This document shows positions 59,620 to 64,000 of a DNA stretch of 64,000 nucleotides, piece after piece. Below the pieces are notes generated by a model that was not told the origin of the DNA, searched no databases, and saw only the letters and a list, made by a program, of their open reading frames with translations. Made by a program: the position numbers and the translations under genes. Positions within the stretch are counted from its first letter, which is position 1. Each line of letters starts with the position of its first letter. The stretch comes from Phragmites australis. Taxonomy: Eukaryota; Streptophyta; Magnoliopsida; Poales; Poaceae. The stretch covers positions 36,723,501-36,787,500 of the forward strand of contig NC_084921.1 of NCBI RefSeq assembly GCF_958298935.1, read 5' to 3'.

Positions 59620-60330
59620 GAAGTTTCTTGAGTTTTTTTATATTTTCTAACATTAATATTTAAATAAATAGAACAGTATTTTGTAGAAATCACTGTTCAC
59701 AGTAATATCCCATTTACAAAACTATGGTCTTCTGTTGCTCTAAAAACCTAAAAAAAATTATACATGTTTCATAATTCAAGTGCAACCTATTTTAATTGGA
59801 TTCATCTAAAAATCATGTATAGAATTTGAACTAAAATTTTCTAAAAAAGACTACTTTTATAACTTTTAATAATTATTAATGCCTCAAATAAATTTCCAAA
59901 AATATAAAAAAAATCACTAATATTCATATTATGTGATGGACTAATTTCTAAAATTATTTCCAGCCCTAGGATATATAGTGAAAAAATAAGTTACCTTGTA
60001 ATGCTCTATTTATATGTATTTTTATTATTTCATGTGAATAGAATTATAAAGGAACTCACTTTTTTACCATATAGCCTAATGCTAGAAATAATATGAAACA
60101 GAAGACACGTAAAACAAAATTTAGATTTTTTAGCAACAGAATACCATAATTTAAAGAAAAATACTACTATGAACAGTGTTTCGACGAAATACTGTTCACA
60201 CGAGCTGTAACCGCCAGATCAGAGTGTCCATGCGGTAGAGGTCTATTTTGTAATTTTTCTATCAGAAATTTATTTATTTAAATATTAATATTAAAAAATA
60301 TAAAAAAAAACTCTGAAGTTTCTTTGCCTT
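59620..60330. mobile_element. Foldback element with long inverted arms
   Basis: The left arm (about 59620-59960) and right arm (about 60110-60330) pair in inverse orientation. Outer arm: GAGTTTTTTTATATTTTCTA then ATATTTAAATAAATA on the left, GAGTTTTTTTTTATATTTTT then ATATTTAAATAAATA on the reverse complement of the right. Inner arm: ACTGTGAACAGTGATTTCTA / ACTATGAACAGTGTTTCGAC, and AGCAACAGAA-ACCATA on both. The right arm has an extra 70-80 bp with CCGCCAGATCAGAGTGTCC. The left arm holds an inverted R block. Non-coding. The RNA would fold into a long imperfect hairpin. Confidence 0.6.
59750..59975 (-). repeat. Dispersed R block, copy 4, inverted
   Basis: The reverse complement reads AAATTAGTCCATCACATAAT, ATATTAGTGATTTTTTTTAT, GAAATTTATTTGAGG and CCAATTAAAATAGGTTG, matching the order in the 21.2-kb copy. 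The leader ATTATAAAGGAACTCACTTT at 60046 is in plus orientation, so this copy is rearranged. Confidence 0.65.
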
Positions 60331-60553
60331 CTTCGGACCACATAGCATGACGGGGCCCATGGATTCCTCATCAGGCACCGCTAGAATCTCTTGTTGAAAT
60401 GTGGCCCATTTAAAATCTATTTATGAGAATACAAAATAAGAAGGTTTAGTCCTGTATTGTCAGACAAAGGGATGTAGATCAACTTAAATACTTGAGTTCT
60501 CTGACCTCTTTGAAATAGAGAAAATGAAAAGAGAGAGTATACTTTGCTATATT

Positions 60554-60574
60554 CACACGCACGCGCGCGCGCGT
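60554..60574. repeat. (CA/CG)n alternating tract
   Basis: Alternating purine-pyrimidine run CACACGCACGCGCGCGCGCG, followed shortly by three GTGACTT heptamers (60604-60624). Such CG alternation favours Z-DNA in vitro. Confidence 0.85.
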
Positions 60575-60603
60575 ATTCGCGTATTTTTCGTGTGAATATC
60601 CGC

Positions 60604-60624
60604 GTGACTTGTGACTTGTGACTT
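60604..60624. repeat. Three-copy GTGACTT heptamer
   Basis: GTGACTT is repeated exactly three times in tandem. Confidence 0.9.
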
Positions 60625-61888
60625 GCGATCGTGGCGTGGTAGCACAAAATTGCAAGCCCTTTTGCTGCTCTCCCTTTTTAATTGTGATCAATGTCATAAT
60701 CAGCTATTTTTATCGCGATCAATGCCTTAACTCTGAGGGTTATTGGTCAGTTATGGAGGCTGCAATTGTGAAAATTTTATGAGAGAAAACGGCTCCAAGA
60801 GGGCAGCTATTTCCCTATAAATCCTGGAGACGTCCAGGCTTTTGGGGACAGATCTCTCTGCTCCACATTTTCTTCTCCACCCATCCAGATCACTGTCCTG
60901 TGTGCTGTGCTGCCGGATCTCGCCGACCCTTCTCCTTGTCGTGCACAAGGTTGGAGGGTGAGCGGTATCTCCGAGCCTCTGCCGTCGTGAAGCCCGCACG
61001 AGGGACGGCAATAAGGTTTCTGGACAGCGCACCTGCGTGATCGCTCTGCACTGTTTCATCTTCGATCTGCACGGCAGCAAATCGACACATCGTCAATTTC
61101 ATCCCTTCATCAATCCGACTGTGAGTTCTTGATGAAACTGATGAATTTTTGGTATGTTGCTTGCTGCTAGGGTTAGAAGTATGTTCAAATGTTATAGATC
61201 GTGAAATATGCCTTTATATAAAATCTAGAATTAGATTTTTTGCGCATATTACTAACATCTCTAGGTATAAAATAGTAGTAAATGATTGCCACCGTTCATT
61301 ACAGAGTAAAAGGTGGTCAACAAAGAGTACACGCAACAAAGCTGCTGCTATAACTGGATACGAAAGAAAAAGCGATGCCAAATGTTAAAAGAAGTTCCAA
61401 ACAACCGCTCGATTCGTCGGACGATTGAACTGACAGTACAAGCACAATCGAAACATACTGGAAATTCGCAACGTCCCAATCCGCGAGAACACGAAGCAGC
61501 GTAGTTCGGCAGCAACAATGCAGGTCCAGCATAACCGATCAGAAGGCTTCGTACAATCGAGTCTCGATCAACACAAAAGGCCTAAAAACACGCGCATGCT
61601 TAATAATGCTCGTTAATCACCACAATCTTGTACCTGCTCTAAAGCAAAAGGCAAGCCAAGAACAAAACATCGCAGTAGCTAAATTACTCCCCGTCTCCAA
61701 CCTGTCTGATTGATCCTTCAATCACAGAAACCCCTAAAACCTTGGCTTGAAATTTAACAGTAATTAGGAGAGAACGGGGAAATTGCAATGCAGCAAGAAC
61801 CGAGTCTTAAACGCATCAGGACAAACAAGAATTAAGCGATGCGAGTTTACGATATTCACGCGACGGCCACGGCACGTCGACGGCTCGA
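60625..61888. other. Intergenic DNA, no recognised gene
   Basis: Contains a GC-richer stretch (60880-61080) with minus-strand ORFs 60751-61080 and 60890-61102 of no known family, then AT-rich DNA. The part nearest 61889 will hold the 3' UTR of the exonuclease gene on the minus strand. Confidence 0.4.
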
Positions 61889-62491
61889 TCAGTAGTCGCC
61901 AGTGAGCAGCTTGTAGCCAACCTCGAAGGAGACAAAGGCATCGATGCAGGCGTACCGGATCTGCTCGTAGCTGAGGCAGTGCGCGTCCCAACGGCTCATG
62001 GTCACCCTCTGCGGCTTCACGATGCTGACGCCCATGACGGCGGCCACGATGGCGCGCAGCCCCGCCTGGCGGAGCTCCGGGCGGTGCATCCCCTCCGCCG
62101 CGACGACGCGCAGGTCCACTGCGTTGGCCACCTTCAGGTCGTGGTCCTCGCTGAGCCGCTCGGCGTCCGCCTCCACGCCGACGCCGACGAAGCGGAAGAC
62201 GGGGTCGCCGAGGAAGTCCGTCAGGGCGCCGGGGATGTAGTCGGCGTGGAGGAGCTGGAAGATGAGGCAGCGGCGGCCGACGCAGAGCTGCAGGGTGGCG
62301 ACGGGGTTCTGCGCGGCGCGGGTGCTGGGGCGCCACTCGACGTCGAGCCCGATGACGAGGTTGAGGAGGTGGAGGCGGTGCACGGAGCGGACCTCGACGA
62401 GCCAGTCCTCCACGGCCGCGCCGGAGGACGTGACGGTGGTGGTGATCACGTAGTCCCCAAAGGTCACGTCCATCACATCGGTCTCGGCCAT
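61889..62491 (-). CDS. Compact DEDDy 3'-5' exonuclease (WRN/RNase D-like), second copy
   Basis: Predicted 200-residue single-domain exonuclease, paralog of the one at 51368-52039. Exo I GLDVEW (Asp50, Glu52), Exo II VGVGVEADAERL (Asp109) and Exo III YACIDAFVSFEVG (Tyr180, Asp184) are all intact. Shared blocks with the paralog include LQLCxGRRCLxFQ, HADYIPGAL/HANYVPDAL, KPxRVTMSxWDA and YACIDAFVS. ATG 62491 is chosen because MAETDVMDVTFGDYVITTTV aligns with the paralog start and a TATA box lies about 150 bp upstream; an in-frame ATG at 62566 would add 25 Ala/Arg-rich residues and overlaps a TTTGCGCAG that could be a splice acceptor in the leader. Single exon, GC-rich. It ends soon after Exo III, without the tail of the first copy. 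Substrate unknown. Confidence 0.87.
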   Translation of the reverse strand: MAETDVMDVTFGDYVITTTVTSSGAAVEDWLVEVRSVHRLHLLNLVIGLDVEWRPSTRAAQNPVATLQLCVGRRCLIFQLLHADYIPGALTDFLGDPVFRFVGVGVEADAERLSEDHDLKVANAVDLRVVAAEGMHRPELRQAGLRAIVAAVMGVSIVKPQRVTMSRWDAHCLSYEQIRYACIDAFVSFEVGYKLLTGDY

Positions 62492-62636
62492 TGGATCGCT
62501 CCTCCTCGTCCCTCCGGTTGCGGCTGCGGCTGCGGCGCTCCTCCTTTTTTCCTGCGCAAACGACAAGGGGAAAGAGGGGCTGTTTGGGAACGGCTAATCC
62601 AATGGTCTTGGAAACGGAGCACTACTGCGGGGTGAA

Positions 62637-62643
62637 TTATATA
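62637..62643 (-). promoter_or_regulatory. TATA box of the second exonuclease gene
   Basis: TATATAA on the minus strand within CTCTCTATATAATTCACCCC, about 150 bp upstream of the chosen ATG. Confidence 0.55.
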
Positions 62644-62699
62644 GAGAGGATTAGAGGAAGGGTTTCCGGATTTTGAAAAAAAAAAATCTTCTCGGTGAA

Positions 62700-64000
62700 C
62701 TTTGAATCTTATTTAGGGAGCATCGCTGAATCAGAGAAACACTTCGCTCCTGAGTTAGACTTCTTTAACAATTTAACAATTTTAGGTTTGGTTTAAAAGA
62801 AATAGACTAGGTTCAACGGCACCCTAACCTCACATTCTGGTTGGCGAGGATGGTTGTAACTTGCTAACTTCAGTGGTGCCATCGACCGTGGGCATGTGGT
62901 CCATATGGAGGGCGATAAGGGCAAGAGCAATATATACTATTTAACCAGTACTAAGGTGAATGTGGGTATTTGTTGTTACAAATTTTATAATGTATTAGTT
63001 GAATATCCGTGCGTTGTAACAGAAATAAAAATTGTACAAGATGACATCAAGTATATATATAGATATTGCTTCTATTAATAGATCTAAGGAGCTATTAACA
63101 TTTGGTATCGAGACATTCACATCGGTATCTAATTTTGCATCATAGCACATTTTGTTGACTCATTCTGTGAAGCACAACATATTTTTTAGACAAACAAACC
63201 ACAATCATAAGTTTAACACCCTGGTGGTCCTACCGTTTAGCGTACATTTGACTACATGATATGGTATCATATTTTGAGCATTTGAAACTGCAGTATTTAC
63301 TCTGCAAACATGAGATAAGAATCATTCAAAGATCTCTTTATCACAAACAATCCTACGGACCGCAAAGTTAGAAAAGTAATTGTCATAAACCTTTTGATTG
63401 AAAGTTGTTGCTTGAAATAAAAAGATTATCCAAGACAAAGCACCCACAAATTTAGATAATATCCACAATGCTGACTAAAACTACTAGAAATAGTAAGTAT
63501 TTAGCACTCTATGTTACTTGTTATTGACTAAGATCACAAACTGATATAACTGCTAGAAATAATAAAGTGTTTAACACTCTACAGCACCTGTTATTAACGA
63601 ACAACACAAGTTGATTGCTCTATTGTGATTGCTTTATGAACTAGCTGAAGAGGGCATAGACATTATCTCATAAAATTTGGCCGGAGCAGGATATTTAGCA
63701 TACTATCAAAGAGAAATAGTACCTTGGACCTCTTGTTCCTCTATACTTATGCATTTCTCTTTAGTTCTTCCTCTTGTAAACTTGTATGGTTGTATTACTG
63801 GATCTTTTCAACCTATAAATTGCAGCTCTCCAGCTCTTCCCTTAAGAAACATCTAGTAAGTTACTACTCTAATACTAAAACGTGTTCAGAGTATCCACCA
63901 ACTCAAGTACATAAAGCACTGAAGACTTAAAAGACCCTCAATCACTAACTGCTATTAAGCATCGTGCATGTAGTGAGCGATGTTGCCATACTATCACAAC
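62700..64000. other. Right end of the window, no recognised gene
   Basis: AT-rich DNA. TTGGTATCGAGAC at 63101 resembles the initiator-Met-type primer site of copia elements (TGGTATCAGAGC) but no LTR could be matched. A diverged repeat with CTAGAAATARTAARxxTTTAxCACTCTA occurs at about 63484 and 63553. The 60- to 68-codon ORFs show no family features. Confidence 0.35.

Noticed and set aside
61979..62635. 218-codon plus-strand ORF opposite the second exonuclease
   Set aside because: Antisense shadow of a conserved GC-rich gene; translation is low complexity with no family features.
63101..63130. Copia primer-binding site at the right end of the window
   Set aside because: TTGGTATCGAGAC resembles the site but no LTR end or copia coding sequence could be matched beside it.

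Overview
The window reads as nuclear DNA of a grass (Poaceae). Genes are sparse, spliced and GC-rich at their 5' ends. They sit among nested LTR retrotransposons and many short TIR elements (MITEs) whose termini resemble grass Stowaway, PIF/Harbinger-Tourist and hAT-like ends. No bacterial operon, CRISPR array, rRNA or clear tRNA gene was seen. The species cannot be told from sequence alone.

Layout. 1-5131 is the 5' part of a decayed Ty3/gypsy element on the minus strand (600-bp LTR at 4532-5131; gag, protease, RT and RNase H running left out of the window). 5132-11700 holds no assignable gene: unrecognised ORFs, a gene-less GC-rich island (7380-8260) and MITE-like DNA. 11759-14067 is an F-box/kelch gene of the HAWAIIAN SKIRT type with a TATA box and a 5'-UTR intron. 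16.8-21.7 kb is a mobile-element field with a large inverted repeat, a Stowaway MITE and a MITE nested inside another MITE. 22271-23301 is an intact class III (GH18) chitinase with a TATA box; about 1 kb downstream is a decayed second GH18 copy. 24.86-25.89 kb is a T-rich degenerate repeat array. 26192-34205 (minus) is a complete 12-exon plastidial pyruvate kinase beta-subunit gene (584 codons reconstructed with consistent splice phases). 34.7-46.5 kb is repeats, mainly a highly decayed Ty1/copia element carrying a roughly 3-kb non-coding solo-LTR-like insertion. 48.9-62.5 kb is a small gene cluster: a DUF295 fragment (+), a compact DEDDy 3'-5' exonuclease (-), a LINE remnant, an intact F-box/DUF295 gene (-) with a perfect-phase 508-bp tandem duplication beside its 3' end, a foldback element, and a second compact DEDDy exonuclease (-). 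62.6-64 kb shows no recognisable gene.

The genes do not form one pathway. The pyruvate kinase serves plastid glycolysis and fatty-acid precursor supply. The chitinase is a secreted defence-type enzyme. HWS-like and F-box/DUF295 proteins are SCF substrate adaptors or their derivatives. The two small exonucleases keep all DEDDy catalytic residues but lack other domains. The least ordinary structures are the alternating DUF295/exonuclease cluster, the 508-bp tandem duplication, the foldback at 59.6-60.3 kb, and the nested MITE whose pre-insertion site is confirmed by a second, uninterrupted copy in the same window.
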